This document shows positions 10,880 through 20,160 of a stretch of 64,000 bases of DNA, in pieces. A program made the translations under genes and the position numbers. The notes below the pieces were generated by a model. It saw only the letters and a list, made by a program, of their open reading frames with translations. It did not search any database and was not told the origin of the DNA. Position 1 is the stretch's first letter. Every line of letters starts with the position of its first letter. Source of the DNA: Laspinema sp. D2d (lineage in GTDB: Bacteria > Cyanobacteriota > Cyanobacteriia > Cyanobacteriales > Laspinemataceae); the NCBI RefSeq assembly GCF_025370755.1, contig NZ_JAMXFC010000006.1, positions 62,001 to 126,000 of the forward strand, read 5' to 3'.

Positions 10880-11737
10880 ATGGAAACGATTGACATCCTG
10901 GGGGTTCCTCACGCTTATGAACTCACAGATCCTCGCCCCTCTCCCCATGTTCTGGTTTTTATCCACGGTTGGCTCCTCAGCCGCCGCTATTGGCAACCCC
11001 TAATCGATCGCCTGTCGGTGGATTACCAGTGCCTCTCTTATGACTTGCGCGGATTTGGGGATTCTCAACCCTATGCCCACCCCACCCCCCAGTTCCATGC
11101 AGGCTACACCCCTAGCGCCTATGCTCGCGATTTAGAAGTCTTGCTGGACAAGCTCAATATCTCCACCGCATGGCTGATTGGTCACTCCCTCGGGGGCAGT
11201 ATCGCCTTGTGGGGCGCTTCTCAACTTCCCGCCAAGGTGCAAGGGGCGCTCTGCGTCAATTCGGGAGGCGGCATTTATATCAAAGAAGAGTTTGAACGCT
11301 TTCGGGCGGCAGGTCAGGTTTTTGTAAAAATGCGCCCTCGTTGGCTGTGCCATCTCCCGGGCATTGATTGGTTATTTACGCGCGATAGTGTCGCCAGTCC
11401 CCTCCCACGCCATTGGGCAAGGCAACGGCTGCTGGATTTTGTGATGGCTCACCCAGAGGCGGCGATCGGGGCTTTGCTCGATTCCACGACGGAAGTGGAG
11501 GTACACCGCCTTCCTCAATTGGTTTCCCAACTCACCCAGCCGGTTTATTTCATCACTGGCACCAAGGATAAGGTGATGGAACCGAAATATGTTCGCCATT
11601 TGGCAAGTTTTCACGCCCTCTTTGAAGATGAGGGGATGAATGTGATTGAAATTCCGGACTGCGGCCATTTATCGATGGTGGAGCAACCGGAGGTGGTGGC
11701 GACTGAAATGCTCCAGATTCTGGGTAATCATGGTTAG
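10880..11737 (+). CDS. Alpha/beta-fold hydrolase
   Basis: A 285-residue serine hydrolase. The oxyanion-hole motif is FIHGW near residue 28, the nucleophile elbow GHSLGG puts Ser103 at the active site, and Asp230 (TGTKDKV) and His263 (DCGHLSM) complete the triad. A cap region rich in aromatic residues lies at about 125-200. No signal peptide, so cytosolic. A TTG 36 bases upstream could extend it, but the ATG chosen begins the conserved fold. Substrate unknown; esters and lactones are possibilities. Convergent with tsaD. Confidence 0.85.
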   Translation: METIDILGVPHAYELTDPRPSPHVLVFIHGWLLSRRYWQPLIDRLSVDYQCLSYDLRGFGDSQPYAHPTPQFHAGYTPSAYARDLEVLLDKLNISTAWLIGHSLGGSIALWGASQLPAKVQGALCVNSGGGIYIKEEFERFRAAGQVFVKMRPRWLCHLPGIDWLFTRDSVASPLPRHWARQRLLDFVMAHPEAAIGALLDSTTEVEVHRLPQLVSQLTQPVYFITGTKDKVMEPKYVRHLASFHALFEDEGMNVIEIPDCGHLSMVEQPEVVATEMLQILGNHG

Positions 11738-11777
11738 TGCCCTGCTTGATCAGTTGTTGCTCTTGCAAAATAACGGA

Positions 11778-11822
11778 TTGATCTCCCCAACCCCCCTTAA
11801 GAAGGCCAATCGGCTTTTAGAA
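11778..11822. repeat. Degenerate remnant of the dispersed MITE-like element
   Basis: GATCTCCCCAACCCCCC followed by GGCCAATCGGCTT resembles the interior of the 120-bp elements at 30561-30680 and 51591-51710. The ends are not recognisable. Like the first of those, it lies between convergent genes. Confidence 0.5.
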
Positions 11823-11835
11823 TGTTGCAAGAGGT

Positions 11836-12891
11836 CTATGTATTGGTGTTCCCTAAATAAAGCTGGTGGGCATCGGTTAGGGCCATGCGGGATTGAGCGC
11901 CCAGGGTTAAGGGGCTGCGATCTCCTCGGTTGAGGCGATCGGCTGCGGCACAGGCAATCATCGCCGCGTTATCGGTGCAGTATTTTAAGGGGGGAAATAG
12001 CACTCGGAGATTGTAAGGGGTTGCATCGGCCAGCAGGTGTTCTCGTAGGGCGCTATTAGCTGCAACTCCACCCCCGACAACGATGGTATCCCGACTGCGA
12101 TCGCGGGCGCAGGCAACGGCTCGTTTGCTTAAGGCTCTCGCCACCGTATCCTGAAAACTGGCAGCAATATCGTTGACGGGGAGTTCTTCTCCGGTGGCTT
12201 TGAGTTTCTCTACTAAGCGCAGAACGGCGGTTTTTAAGCCACTAAAACTGGTGTCATAAGGATGATATCCCCCGGATGGTAGTCCAATTTTGCCTTCGGG
12301 GAGCTTAAATGCTTTGGGGTTCCCGGATTTGGCAAGGCGATCGATGATTGGCCCTCCGGGATACCCCAGCTTTAACAATCGCGCTACTTTGTCAAAGGCT
12401 TCCCCGGCAGCATCATCCCGGGTTTGTCCCAAGGTTTCATAAACGCCCCCGGCTTGGACATCAATTAAGCTGGTGTGACCCCCGGAGACTAACAGGCAAA
12501 TAAACGGGGGTTCTAAGCTGGGTTCGGTGAGGTAGGAGGCATAGAGATGTCCTTCTAGGTGATGGATGCCTAGAAAGGGTTTTTGATGCAGCATGGCGAG
12601 GGTTTTGCCAGCAGTGAGGCCGACTAAGAGAGCACCGACGAGACCCGGGGTGCAGGTAGCGGCGATCCCATCAATATCGGACCAACTGAGTTGGGCTTCC
12701 GCTAAAGCTTGGGCGATCGCCCCATCAATGACTTCTAAATGCGATCGCGAAGCCACTTCGGGTACTACCCCTCCATACTGCTGATGCACTGCAATTTGCG
12801 AGGAAACTACATTGCTGCTCACTTCACGATTCTTTACAATTGCTACGGCAGTTTCGTCACAACTTGTTTCAATTGCTAAAACGGTTGCCAT
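11836..12891 (-). CDS. tsaD: tRNA N6-adenosine threonylcarbamoyltransferase TsaD
   Basis: A 351-residue ASKHA-fold enzyme that moves threonylcarbamoyl from the AMP adduct made by TsaC onto A37 of ANN-decoding tRNAs. It has the N-terminal [13 protein letters not shown] signature, the metal ligands His111 and His115 (HHLEGH, same numbers as E. coli), VSGGHT for phosphate binding and [10 protein letters not shown] near the C-terminus. Length is typical. Its partners TsaB, TsaC and TsaE are not in the window. Confidence 0.97.
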   Translation of the reverse strand: MATVLAIETSCDETAVAIVKNREVSSNVVSSQIAVHQQYGGVVPEVASRSHLEVIDGAIAQALAEAQLSWSDIDGIAATCTPGLVGALLVGLTAGKTLAMLHQKPFLGIHHLEGHLYASYLTEPSLEPPFICLLVSGGHTSLIDVQAGGVYETLGQTRDDAAGEAFDKVARLLKLGYPGGPIIDRLAKSGNPKAFKLPEGKIGLPSGGYHPYDTSFSGLKTAVLRLVEKLKATGEELPVNDIAASFQDTVARALSKRAVACARDRSRDTIVVGGGVAANSALREHLLADATPYNLRVLFPPLKYCTDNAAMIACAAADRLNRGDRSPLTLGAQSRMALTDAHQLYLGNTNT

Positions 12892-13177
12892 TGGCTGGTA
12901 ATTTTTGGAATATTAGGTTAACTATTGCCTAGCTTAATCTTTACGAGGTTGTCTTAGCAGAGTATGATTTTCTGGAAGTTCCCAGAACTCACCTGCTCTT
13001 ACCCGATCGCGTTTTATCCTCGGTGTCACCCTCCTGTCCGGGGGAGAATGACTTCAACCCTCTTTCTCCCACAGCTTGAGCAAAAGAACCCACAGATCGA
13101 TAAACTAGATCGAGTAACAAAGCAGCCTCCGGTTTTGTTAACAATCTTGATGTTTCGTAACAAAAGGAAACAATTCT

Positions 13178-13660
13178 ATGGGACGATTGTTCGCGTTGGT
13201 TCTGACGATTTGCCTTTGGTTCAGCTTTGCCCCTGCTGCATCTGCTGACTTATACCAAAACCTCACTCCTTGTAGTGATAATCCGGCATTCGTTCAAAAG
13301 GCTAAGAATGCTAAAACTCCAGGCGCAAAAGCTCGCTTTGAGAAATATTCCACCTTGCTGTGCGGTCCAGAAGGTTATCCTCATTTGATTGTGGATGGCA
13401 ACTTGGCCCACGTTAATGAGTTTGGAATTCCTAGCTTGCTGTTTCTCTATATTGCAGGCTGGATCGGCTGGGCTGGCCGTTCCTACTTGATTGCAGTTCG
13501 TGACAGCGGCAGTGCTGAAGAAAAAGAAATTATCATTGACCTTCCTTTGGCAATTAAATGTTCTTTAGGTAGTGCAGTTTGGCCTTTGGCCGCTTTAGGC
13601 GAATTTACCAGTGGTAAATTAACCGCCAAAAACAATGAGATTACTGTCTCACCCCGTTAG
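13178..13660 (+). CDS. psaF: Photosystem I subunit III PsaF
   Basis: The 160-residue precursor carries a signal peptide ending ASA (about residue 23), giving a mature lumenal/transmembrane subunit starting DLYQNLTPC. Two cysteines (CSDN and [11 protein letters not shown]) mark the lumenal domain; one membrane span follows ([19 protein letters not shown]). PsaF helps dock plastocyanin or cytochrome c6 and contacts PsaJ. AAAGGA sits just before the ATG. It is followed by psaJ in the usual cyanobacterial psaFJ operon. Confidence 0.98.
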   Translation: MGRLFALVLTICLWFSFAPAASADLYQNLTPCSDNPAFVQKAKNAKTPGAKARFEKYSTLLCGPEGYPHLIVDGNLAHVNEFGIPSLLFLYIAGWIGWAGRSYLIAVRDSGSAEEKEIIIDLPLAIKCSLGSAVWPLAALGEFTSGKLTAKNNEITVSPR

Positions 13661-13684
13661 AAAAGCACCGTTGAAAGTGATTTT

Positions 13685-13714
13685 AGATTTTAGCTCAGCT
13701 AAGATCTAAAATCT
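13685..13714 (+). promoter_or_regulatory. Intercistronic hairpin psaF-psaJ
   Basis: AGATTTTAG (13685-13693) pairs with CTAAAATCT (13706-13714); the loop contains a further AGCTnnGCT self-complement. There is no T-tract and psaJ follows, so it probably sets mRNA processing or relative psaF/psaJ levels rather than full termination. Confidence 0.5.
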
Positions 13715-13750
13715 CAATATTAACCCTTGTTCAATTTAGGAGAAGCGTTC

Positions 13751-13876
13751 ATGGATTCTTTCGTTAAGTATCTATCGCTCGGACCCGTTGTCTTAATGGT
13801 ATGGTTGTCCTTAACAGCCGCTGTCTTGATTGTTGCCAACAAAATCTATCCTGATGCTTTGGTTCCTCCGTTCTAA
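13751..13876 (+). CDS. psaJ: Photosystem I subunit IX PsaJ
   Basis: A 41-residue single-span membrane protein: [13 protein letters not shown], a hydrophobic helix, then [12 protein letters not shown], the classic PsaJ C-terminus. It binds next to PsaF at the edge of the photosystem I core and holds chlorophyll and carotenoid. AGGAGAA precedes the ATG. It is the last gene of the psaFJ operon; a strong terminator follows. Confidence 0.97.
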   Translation: MDSFVKYLSLGPVVLMVWLSLTAAVLIVANKIYPDALVPPF

Positions 13877-13923
13877 GGTTGGCTAAAGAGGAATCAAGTC
13901 CAACTGGTTTGGATTGATTTAAA

Positions 13924-13971
13924 CAAAAAGCGATCGCCTCTCTTAAATTAGATAGAAGCGATCGCTTTTTG
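13924..13971 (+). terminator. Terminator of psaFJ (works both ways)
   Basis: CAAAAAGCGATCGC (from 13924) pairs with GCGATCGCTTTTTG (to 13971), ending in a T-run. The stem is built from two HIP1 octamers. The A-run on the other side lets it also serve gmk, which converges on it. Confidence 0.85.
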
Positions 13972-14014
13972 TTGAAGACCGATTTAGGGTAACGGCTCTC
14001 GAAGCTAATCAGGC

Positions 14015-14575
14015 TTAAGAAACTGCGGCAAATAAGGCCATTTCGATCGCCTCTAATGCCCGGTCAAAATCATCATTCACAATGGCAATATCAAACTCAT
14101 CGGCAGCGGCGATTTCAACTTGAGCACGGTGGAGACGACGGGCGATCGCCTCCTCAGAATCCTGACCCCTCACTCGAATCCGCCGTTCCAACTCCTCCGG
14201 CGACGGCGGTAAAATAAACAATTGCAACGCCCCGGGAAAGGTTTCGCGAACTTGCCTCGCCCCTTCTAACTCAATTTCCAATACCACTAATTTCCCCTGG
14301 GCGATCATCTCTTCCACCGGGGTTCGGGGAGTCCCATAACAATTCCCGGCAAATTCTGCCCATTCCAACAATTGACCCGTAGCAATTAACCCTTGAAATT
14401 GCTCCCGGTTCACAAAATAATAATGCCGCCCCTCTATTTCTCCCTCCCGAGGTGCACGAGTGGTCACCGAAATCGATAACTCCAGTTCCGGGTGACGTGC
14501 CAACAGCGATCGCAGCAAGGTTCCCTTCCCCACACCACTCGGACCCGTAAATACAATTAATTGACCCATCTGCAT
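14015..14575 (-). CDS. gmk: Guanylate kinase
   Basis: A 186-residue kinase that phosphorylates GMP to GDP with ATP. P-loop GPSGVGKG is at residues 11-18; the GMP-binding segment is [20 protein letters not shown]; the lid arginines are in [21 protein letters not shown] one codon upstream (14578) is an alternative start. It lies about 120 bases downstream of remA on the same strand, the same remA-gmk order as in Bacillus, so an ancestral operon is likely. Confidence 0.96.
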   Translation of the reverse strand: MQMGQLIVFTGPSGVGKGTLLRSLLARHPELELSISVTTRAPREGEIEGRHYYFVNREQFQGLIATGQLLEWAEFAGNCYGTPRTPVEEMIAQGKLVVLEIELEGARQVRETFPGALQLFILPPSPEELERRIRVRGQDSEEAIARRLHRAQVEIAAADEFDIAIVNDDFDRALEAIEMALFAAVS

Positions 14576-14697
14576 CACTTCCCTAACCCTTTACTAGACC
14601 CAAAAATTACTCAGTTCTCCGAAAACAGGCCGCCGGAACGTTAAACAACTCAAACGCCAACCTCTTGGAGAACCCATCAAATTTTTGCTAAATTTGC

Positions 14698-14949
14698 TTA
14701 ACTATCTTTACTGGAAACGAACCGATTGGCAACCGTCTCCGGCTGAATGGACGAAAGAATCACATGACTCGAATCCATAATAATTACTGCCCTTGTCCGC
14801 CTTCCGTAAGTCGCATCAATCAGCCGATTCCCCTCCCGCGCCTCCGTAACAATTCGCTTGATGGGGGCAGATTCTGGACTGACAATGGCAATCACTCGAT
14901 TAGCACAAATGATATTACCAAACCCGATATTAATCAGTTGAATATCCAT
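14698..14949 (-). CDS. remA: RemA/DUF370 family regulator
   Basis: An 83-residue protein of the RemA family: [32 protein letters not shown], then [21 protein letters not shown]. In Bacillus RemA is a DNA-binding activator of matrix and osmolyte genes that forms ring oligomers; the cyanobacterial role is not established. I chose the second in-frame ATG because the GAGG ribosome site lies about 11 bases before it; the first (14961) adds four residues. Upstream of gmk, as in firmicutes. Confidence 0.9.
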   Translation of the reverse strand: MDIQLINIGFGNIICANRVIAIVSPESAPIKRIVTEAREGNRLIDATYGRRTRAVIIMDSSHVILSSIQPETVANRFVSSKDS

Positions 14950-15456
14950 AAATAGGACCATCCTCGGGATGTAAAAGGTTTTTTCTTCTCAAAGCTGTTT
15001 GAACCCTAAAAATTTAGATCTGAGGAGATTTCGGGTCCGGTAACCCCCTCCGGTCCCCCGGTTGGGGGGAGGATTTTTGCTAAAAACGCTGAAAACCTTC
15101 TCAGCAGGCAGGTTTTTCAACTTGTGGGATAGGATAGCCGTTTTTAAGAGACAGCAGCGGGCATCGGAATTGAGTAACCGGGAATGATACCCTGAATAGG
15201 GGCAGAATGAGTATTCCCTCGCCGTCCCTGGAAGGAGCCAAATGGCGATCGCCACCCAGAGTCAGGAGCGATTTCAGACTCTTCCGTGATTAACCCCGAT
15301 CGCACTCTAATTTCCATAGTATCTACAAAATTTGGGCGAACTCGACAATCCCCTGCAATCGGCAAGGCAATTCATGGATTTTTGAGGGGTTTGGGGTGCT
15401 TTTTGAGAATTTGATGACTTGGATTGTAAATTTACGGGTATTTTGGACCATTAGCG
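14950..15456. other. Gene-poor region upstream of remA and rqcH
   Basis: About 500 bases between divergent genes. Two overlapping minus-strand frames (14989-15255 and 15144-15365) have no recognisable similarity and no ribosome sites. A C/G-rich CCGGTCCCCCGGTTGGGGGGAGG tract at about 15050-15072 can fold on itself. Confidence 0.4.
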
Positions 15457-17208
15457 ATGCAACCTGTTGACTTGACTACCCTGATCGCCTCCTATTGCGA
15501 GTTGCGAACCACTTGGTTACCGGCGCGACTCGAACAGGTTTATCAGCGCGATCGCCATACCATTTTTTTAGCCCTGCGAACCCTCACCGGGCGCGGATGG
15601 TTGGCGGTTTCCTGGCATCCCACCGCTGCCCGGTTGCATCTGAGTGACCCTCCCCCGCGCAAACCGGATACCTTTACCTTTAGTGATCAACTCCGCCATC
15701 AACTCGGGGGGTTGGCATTTGTGGCGATCGCCCCCGTCTCCCCCTGGGAACGCGCCCTGGACCTCCAATTTGCCAAACGTCCAGGAGACCCGATACTCTG
15801 GCATTTATATATCGAAATCATGGGCAAACGCAGTAACGCCATACTCGCTAATGCCGACAATCAAATCGTCACTGCCGCCCATCAAGTCAGCGAAAAGCAG
15901 TCCAGTATCCGCCCCATCCTCACCGGCGCACCCTACGCCCTGCCTCCCAGTTTGACGGACCCCATCCCCAGTCTGACGGAACCGCAATCGCGCTGGCAAG
16001 AACGGATTGCCCTGATTCCTGATGCTTTGGGACGGCAAATGCTCAAAAGTTATCAAGGTTTGAGTTCCCATCTGGTGAAAGCGGCGATCGCCTCTGCCAA
16101 ACTCGACTTTGAACAATCCACCCACAGTCTGACCCCAGAGGATTGGAACCGCCTCTTTGCCTCCTGGCAACAATGGCTAAACTTTATCCAAACCTGTCAA
16201 ACTGGCGATTTATCCGCAATCTATCCCCATTGGACAGAAACCGGATATCAAGTCATCAACTGGAACCACAACCCAGAACCCCCGGATTTCAAGTCAGTCC
16301 AAGACTTATTAAATCGGTATTATACCGATGAACTGAATCGGTTTGACTTTAAGCAACTGCGCCATCAACTCAGTCAAAAACTCTCTAATCTCTTAAATAA
16401 ATTGCGAGTCAAAGGGCAGGGATTTGAAAACCGCTTGCAAGAATCTTCCGAAGCGGACGACTATCGGGCAAAAGCGGATTTATTGATGGCAAACTTGCAG
16501 GAGTGGCAACCGGGAATGAAGGCGATCGCCCTTCCCGACTTTGAAACCGGCGAACCCGTCACCATTCCCCTGGAGTTAGAAAAAAATGCCGTCCAAAATG
16601 CTCAATCTCTCTACAAACGTCACCAAAAACTCAAACGGGCAAGGGGTGCAGTAGAACCCTTACTTGCTGCGGTTCGCCAGGAAATCGACTACTTAGAACA
16701 GATTGAAGTCGCCATTTCCCAAATCGACGACTATCGCGAACCCGCAGATTTACAAGCATTGGCTGAAATTCGCGAAGAGTTCATCCAGCAGGGATATCTC
16801 AGTGACCCCGAGTACAAGCGTCAAACCCAGGAATCTACCCCAGAGTTTTACCGCTTCGTCTCTCCCAGTGGGTTTGAACTCCTGATCGGGCGGAACAATC
16901 GCCAGAATGATGTGTTGAGTTTTCGGGTAGCGACGGATTATGACTTGTGGTTCCACACCCAAGAGATTGCCGGAAGTCATGGGTTGTTGCGCCTACCCCC
17001 GGGGGCCGTTGCTGATGAACCGGATTTACAATTTGCAGCAGACTTAACCGCTTACTATAGTCGCGCCCGTCACAGTGAGCAAGTCCCGGTAGTCTACACC
17101 GAACCGAAAAATGTTTATAAACCCAAGGGGGCGAAACCCGGAATGGTCATTTATAAGCATGAGCGCATCCTCTGGGGCTGTCCTCAACATTTTACCCCGC
17201 CGACTTAA
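15457..17208 (+). CDS. rqcH: NFACT-family protein RqcH (Rqc2/FbpA homologue)
   Basis: A 583-residue NFACT protein. The N-terminal NFACT-N half resembles a DNA-glycosylase-like clamp (MGKRSNAIL is the usual motif near residue 125). A Gln/Leu/Arg-rich coiled coil covers about 300-430, and the NFACT-R domain holds DYDLWFHTQEIAGSHGLLR and the C-terminal VYKPKGAKPGMVIYKHERIL. In Bacillus RqcH binds obstructed 50S-peptidyl-tRNA and recruits tRNA-Ala to add alanine tails to stalled chains. Older annotations as fibronectin-binding reflect surface copies in pathogens. Stands alone. Confidence 0.92.
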   Translation: MQPVDLTTLIASYCELRTTWLPARLEQVYQRDRHTIFLALRTLTGRGWLAVSWHPTAARLHLSDPPPRKPDTFTFSDQLRHQLGGLAFVAIAPVSPWERALDLQFAKRPGDPILWHLYIEIMGKRSNAILANADNQIVTAAHQVSEKQSSIRPILTGAPYALPPSLTDPIPSLTEPQSRWQERIALIPDALGRQMLKSYQGLSSHLVKAAIASAKLDFEQSTHSLTPEDWNRLFASWQQWLNFIQTCQTGDLSAIYPHWTETGYQVINWNHNPEPPDFKSVQDLLNRYYTDELNRFDFKQLRHQLSQKLSNLLNKLRVKGQGFENRLQESSEADDYRAKADLLMANLQEWQPGMKAIALPDFETGEPVTIPLELEKNAVQNAQSLYKRHQKLKRARGAVEPLLAAVRQEIDYLEQIEVAISQIDDYREPADLQALAEIREEFIQQGYLSDPEYKRQTQESTPEFYRFVSPSGFELLIGRNNRQNDVLSFRVATDYDLWFHTQEIAGSHGLLRLPPGAVADEPDLQFAADLTAYYSRARHSEQVPVVYTEPKNVYKPKGAKPGMVIYKHERILWGCPQHFTPPT

Positions 17209-17303
17209 TGTTTGATTATTGAAGTCAGAAGATTGGATAAAATTTACTGACTTATAGGGAAAAATACGGAAGAAAGCGATCGTGTCTTCTGTTACAATAC
17301 GCC

Positions 17304-17438
17304 TTGAGGAAAAGATTTAAGAATCAATCGCCTTCTGCAAGGTTGGGAACGCGCAGTTAGGATTTCCTCGAAAAGAAACGACAACGCAAAGGGTATTTTT
17401 TTATGCTGACCAGCTAGAATTTTAGCTGGTCTTTTTTT
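17304..17438 (+). ncRNA. Candidate small RNA with own promoter and terminator
   Basis: TACAAT at 17293-17298 is a good -10 box, though I see no clear -35. A transcript starting near 17304 would be about 135 nt. Its 5' part can fold by GAGGAAA (17306-17312) pairing with TTTCCTC (17363-17369), with a CTGC/GCAG helix inside, then an A-rich single-stranded stretch, and it ends in a textbook terminator. No reading frame of note lies within. I do not recognise it as 6S, SRP RNA, tmRNA, Yfr1 or Yfr2. Confidence 0.55.
17408..17438 (+). terminator. Rho-independent terminator
   Basis: GACCAGCTA (17408-17416) and TAGCTGGTC (17423-17431) form a 9-bp stem with six-base loop followed by seven T. It is 200 bases past rqcH, so it more likely ends the small RNA than rqcH. 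Confidence 0.9.
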
Positions 17439-17771
17439 CTTTCTAGGCACAACCCTACTTTCTAGCCGCTCACCTAGAGTCAGAAACCCGGTTTTTAGCC
17501 CCAATACCTTCGCGGATCTAATGGCCCTTGGGGCGAAAGCACTGGTGGTGAATACCGCCCAGACTGCATAAGGGTTTAAAAATCTGACTTAGTAAAACAG
17601 GGTCTTCCCTCGGCCAATGTAGAGTTCAATTGTAGCTGTGGTAAGCAACAAGTGTTCTAAAGTTAGCCTTCCCTCAAGTTGGCTAGGCAATTGGTTTAAG
17701 CTAAATGATATATCTATAAGTCTTAACAAAATATACTTAATTGATTTGGATAGAGTAGGTAAAATATAACT

Positions 17772-17814
17772 ATATAAGACTCACGGATTGGTAACAACTC
17801 CGTGAGTCTTATAT
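17772..17814. repeat. Perfect 16-bp inverted repeat upstream of ABC exporter
   Basis: Arms at 17772-17787 and 17799-17814 are exact complements with an 11-base loop. The structure ends 40 bases before the exporter ATG, so it would form in the 5' leader if transcription begins upstream. No T-run follows, so a simple terminator is unlikely. Confidence 0.6.
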
Positions 17815-17854
17815 CCTCAAAAATAACTCCTCCAGAACAAATTAAATAACCCCT

Positions 17855-19576
17855 ATGAAAAGGTTAAAACTTGACTTTAGTGCTTTTCAGCGTTTTTGGG
17901 CGGTAGCCAAGCCATACTGGTGGGATTCTCAAGAAAGGTGGAAAGCTATTAGCTTAATGTTATTTATGATGTTTTTATTAATGCTTCAAGCCAAGATGAA
18001 TATTCTCCAAAACGGCCAAAAAGGAGAGTTTACATCAGCCCTAGCGGAACAAAATGCAGGCAGATTTTGGCCAGCTGTCCTGACATATCTGGTGGCTTGT
18101 ATGCTTTTGACTACTTTGCAAACTTTTCGTCAGTATTTACAGGATAAAGCTGGGTGGTTTTGGCGCGGTTGGCTGACCAATTTTTATCTACAAAAATACA
18201 TGAAAAATCGCAATTTTTATTGGTTGGGTTTTTGGAGGGCAAAGATTGATAATCCAGACCAGAGAATTTCTCAAGATATTGAAAAATTTTGCTATATGTC
18301 TCTGGATTTGTTTATGCACTTTAGCTCATCTTTGGTTAATATTATTGCTTTTGGGGTCGTTCTTTGGTCAATATCTCACAATCTGGTGATTGTATTGATC
18401 GTGTATGCTTGTATGGGAATGGTGATCACGACGGTGGGATTTGGCAGGATTTTAATTCCCCTAAAAACCGAGCAACTCAAACGAGAAGCTAATTTCAGAT
18501 TTGGCTTGGTACGGATTCGGGAAAACGCTGAATCGATCGCATTTTATGGAGGAGATAATCGAGAGTTAAATAATGTTAAGGAGATATTTAAGGGGGTTTT
18601 AAGTAATTTTAACAAAATTATCCGCTGGGAGAGAAACTTAGAATTTTTTAGCAGTGGCTATCAAGTAATTACTTGGATATTTCCGGCTGTAATTCTCGGT
18701 CCAAAGATCTTATCTGGGGAAACTGAGGTGGGAATTTTGATCGAAGCAAGAGGGGCTTTTAACATTGTATTTACCTCTCTGATTGTGATTGTTAGAGAGT
18801 TTGGAGGTATAACTCATTTAGTGGCAGGACTTGAGCGGTTAGAGAGCTTAGAAAAAGTTTTAGAAGAACCCAAAGTATTACCCCTAGATGAAAATACGAC
18901 TATTGATACGATAGAAGATTTCAGTTTAAGCTTAGAACATATAACTTTGCAAACGCCCAATTATCAACGAACTTTGGTGAAGGATGTATCTATAGAAATG
19001 CAAGGGGGAGAAAGATTGCTAATTGTGGGGGTAAGCGGTTGTGGCAAGAGTTCAATTTTACGAGCGATCGCCGGTTTGTGGAACTCGGGAACTGGGACCA
19101 TTCACCGACCAAAATTAGGGGAAATTCTTTTTTTACCTCAACGTCCTTATATGATTTTAGGTTCTCTGCGCGATCAACTGCTTTATCCCAGCACAAACCT
19201 GAATATTTCTGACCTAGAAATATATGAAGTATTAAAACAGGTTAATTTGCCCGAGTTAGTGGAAAGGTTCGGTGGGTTAGATGCGATCGAAGACTGGGAT
19301 CATGTATTGTCAATAGGAGAACAACAACGAGTCGCTTTTGCTCGGTTGTTGCTGACTCATCCTCGTTATGCCATTTTAGACGAAGCGACGAGTGCTTTGG
19401 ATGTGAAAAATGAACAAAGTCTCTATCAGCATTTGCAAAAGCTATCTACAATTTATTTGAGTGTAGGACACCGCCCGACGTTGTTGCAATATCACGACAA
19501 AGTTTTGGAAGTCCATGACGATGAAACTTGGCGCGTGATTTCTGCCCAAGATTATAATTTTATGTCAATGAATTAA
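17855..19576 (+). CDS. ABC exporter of the SbmA/YddA-like type (permease-ATPase fusion)
   Basis: A 573-residue half-transporter with N-terminal membrane domain (about 30-300) and C-terminal ATPase. The membrane domain has the WFWRGWLTNFYLQKYM and NPDQRISQDIEKF motifs typical of the SbmA_BacA/YddA and ABCD families. Walker A GVSGCGKSS lies near 391, the signature LSIGEQQR near 485, Walker B YAILDEAT near 505, and the H-loop histidine in VGHRP. It should dimerise in the inner or thylakoid membrane. Related proteins move peptides, vitamin B12 or fatty acyl-CoA; the substrate here is unknown. A/T-rich codon use contrasts with its neighbours, suggesting acquisition. Confidence 0.9.
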   Translation: MKRLKLDFSAFQRFWAVAKPYWWDSQERWKAISLMLFMMFLLMLQAKMNILQNGQKGEFTSALAEQNAGRFWPAVLTYLVACMLLTTLQTFRQYLQDKAGWFWRGWLTNFYLQKYMKNRNFYWLGFWRAKIDNPDQRISQDIEKFCYMSLDLFMHFSSSLVNIIAFGVVLWSISHNLVIVLIVYACMGMVITTVGFGRILIPLKTEQLKREANFRFGLVRIRENAESIAFYGGDNRELNNVKEIFKGVLSNFNKIIRWERNLEFFSSGYQVITWIFPAVILGPKILSGETEVGILIEARGAFNIVFTSLIVIVREFGGITHLVAGLERLESLEKVLEEPKVLPLDENTTIDTIEDFSLSLEHITLQTPNYQRTLVKDVSIEMQGGERLLIVGVSGCGKSSILRAIAGLWNSGTGTIHRPKLGEILFLPQRPYMILGSLRDQLLYPSTNLNISDLEIYEVLKQVNLPELVERFGGLDAIEDWDHVLSIGEQQRVAFARLLLTHPRYAILDEATSALDVKNEQSLYQHLQKLSTIYLSVGHRPTLLQYHDKVLEVHDDETWRVISAQDYNFMSMN

Positions 19577-19587
19577 TCCGGAGATAA

Positions 19588-19689
19588 CGCTGAAACGCTA
19601 AACCGGGCTTTACCCAGGTTGATTAGTTTGTTTCCGAAAAATCGTCAGGTCATTTTGAAGTTAGCCGCCAAGAAACCCTGTTTCTGGGG
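19588..19689 (+). repeat. Orphan copy of the antitoxin 3' end (direct repeat)
   Basis: About 100 bases here match 20364-20466 with few changes: GCTGAAACG, then GGGCTTTAC, then TTGATTAGTTTGTTTCCGAAAAAT and the start of an AGAAACCC palindrome. The second copy is the end of the antitoxin gene plus its downstream flank. So the toxin-antitoxin pair is bracketed by direct repeats, one a dead gene fragment. Confidence 0.8.
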
Positions 19690-19881
19690 TTCTTGGGGTT
19701 CCTGGATGGGGGAAAGAAACCGAGGGCGGCGATCATCTTTGTATTCTAACCAAGATGTTCGGAAGAAACGCGGCTTCGGGGACCCGAGAGATAAGAAGCC
19801 TCGTTTTTGGGATAATTTATATATCCTACACCGAGATTTTCGTCAATTACCCGGTTTCTCAATTCTCCAAGAGGTGATGAT

Positions 19882-20160
19882 ATGCATTTGAGGTTTGAAT
19901 GGCATGAAGAAAAAGCCGAAAATAACCTCAAAAAACACGGAATTAGTTTTGAGGAAGCAAAAACCGTTTTCAATGATTCATTATCGATAACGATCGCTGA
20001 CACCCAGCACTCGGATAATGAAGAACGCTATATTGATATTCGTCGGTCTAGTCAAGGTCAGTTACTTGTTGTAGTTTACACAAAACGTCAAGCGAACATT
20101 CGGATTATTAGTTGTCCTCAAGCTACCAAAACCGAGAGAAAAATCTATGAACAATTATAA
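19882..20160 (+). CDS. brnT: BrnT-family toxin
   Basis: A 92-residue RelE-superfamily RNase toxin. The family signature is clear: FEWHEEKAENNLKKHGISFEEAKTVF, then EERYIDIRRSSQGQLLVVVYT and IRIISCPQATKTERKIYEQ. BrnT cleaves RNA when free of its antitoxin. AGGTGATG precedes the ATG. The stop overlaps the next gene's start by 14 bases, the usual translational coupling of toxin and antitoxin. The final ERKIYEQL is a normal C-terminus. Confidence 0.92.
   Translation: MHLRFEWHEEKAENNLKKHGISFEEAKTVFNDSLSITIADTQHSDNEERYIDIRRSSQGQLLVVVYTKRQANIRIISCPQATKTERKIYEQL

Noticed and set aside
12964-13248. 94-residue frame overlapping the psaF start
   Set aside because: It runs into psaF in another frame and has no motif; the interval is the psaF promoter region.
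14989-15365. Two overlapping minus-strand small frames upstream of remA
   Set aside because: No ribosome sites, no recognisable similarity, and one includes a C/G-rich tract that reads as low-complexity.
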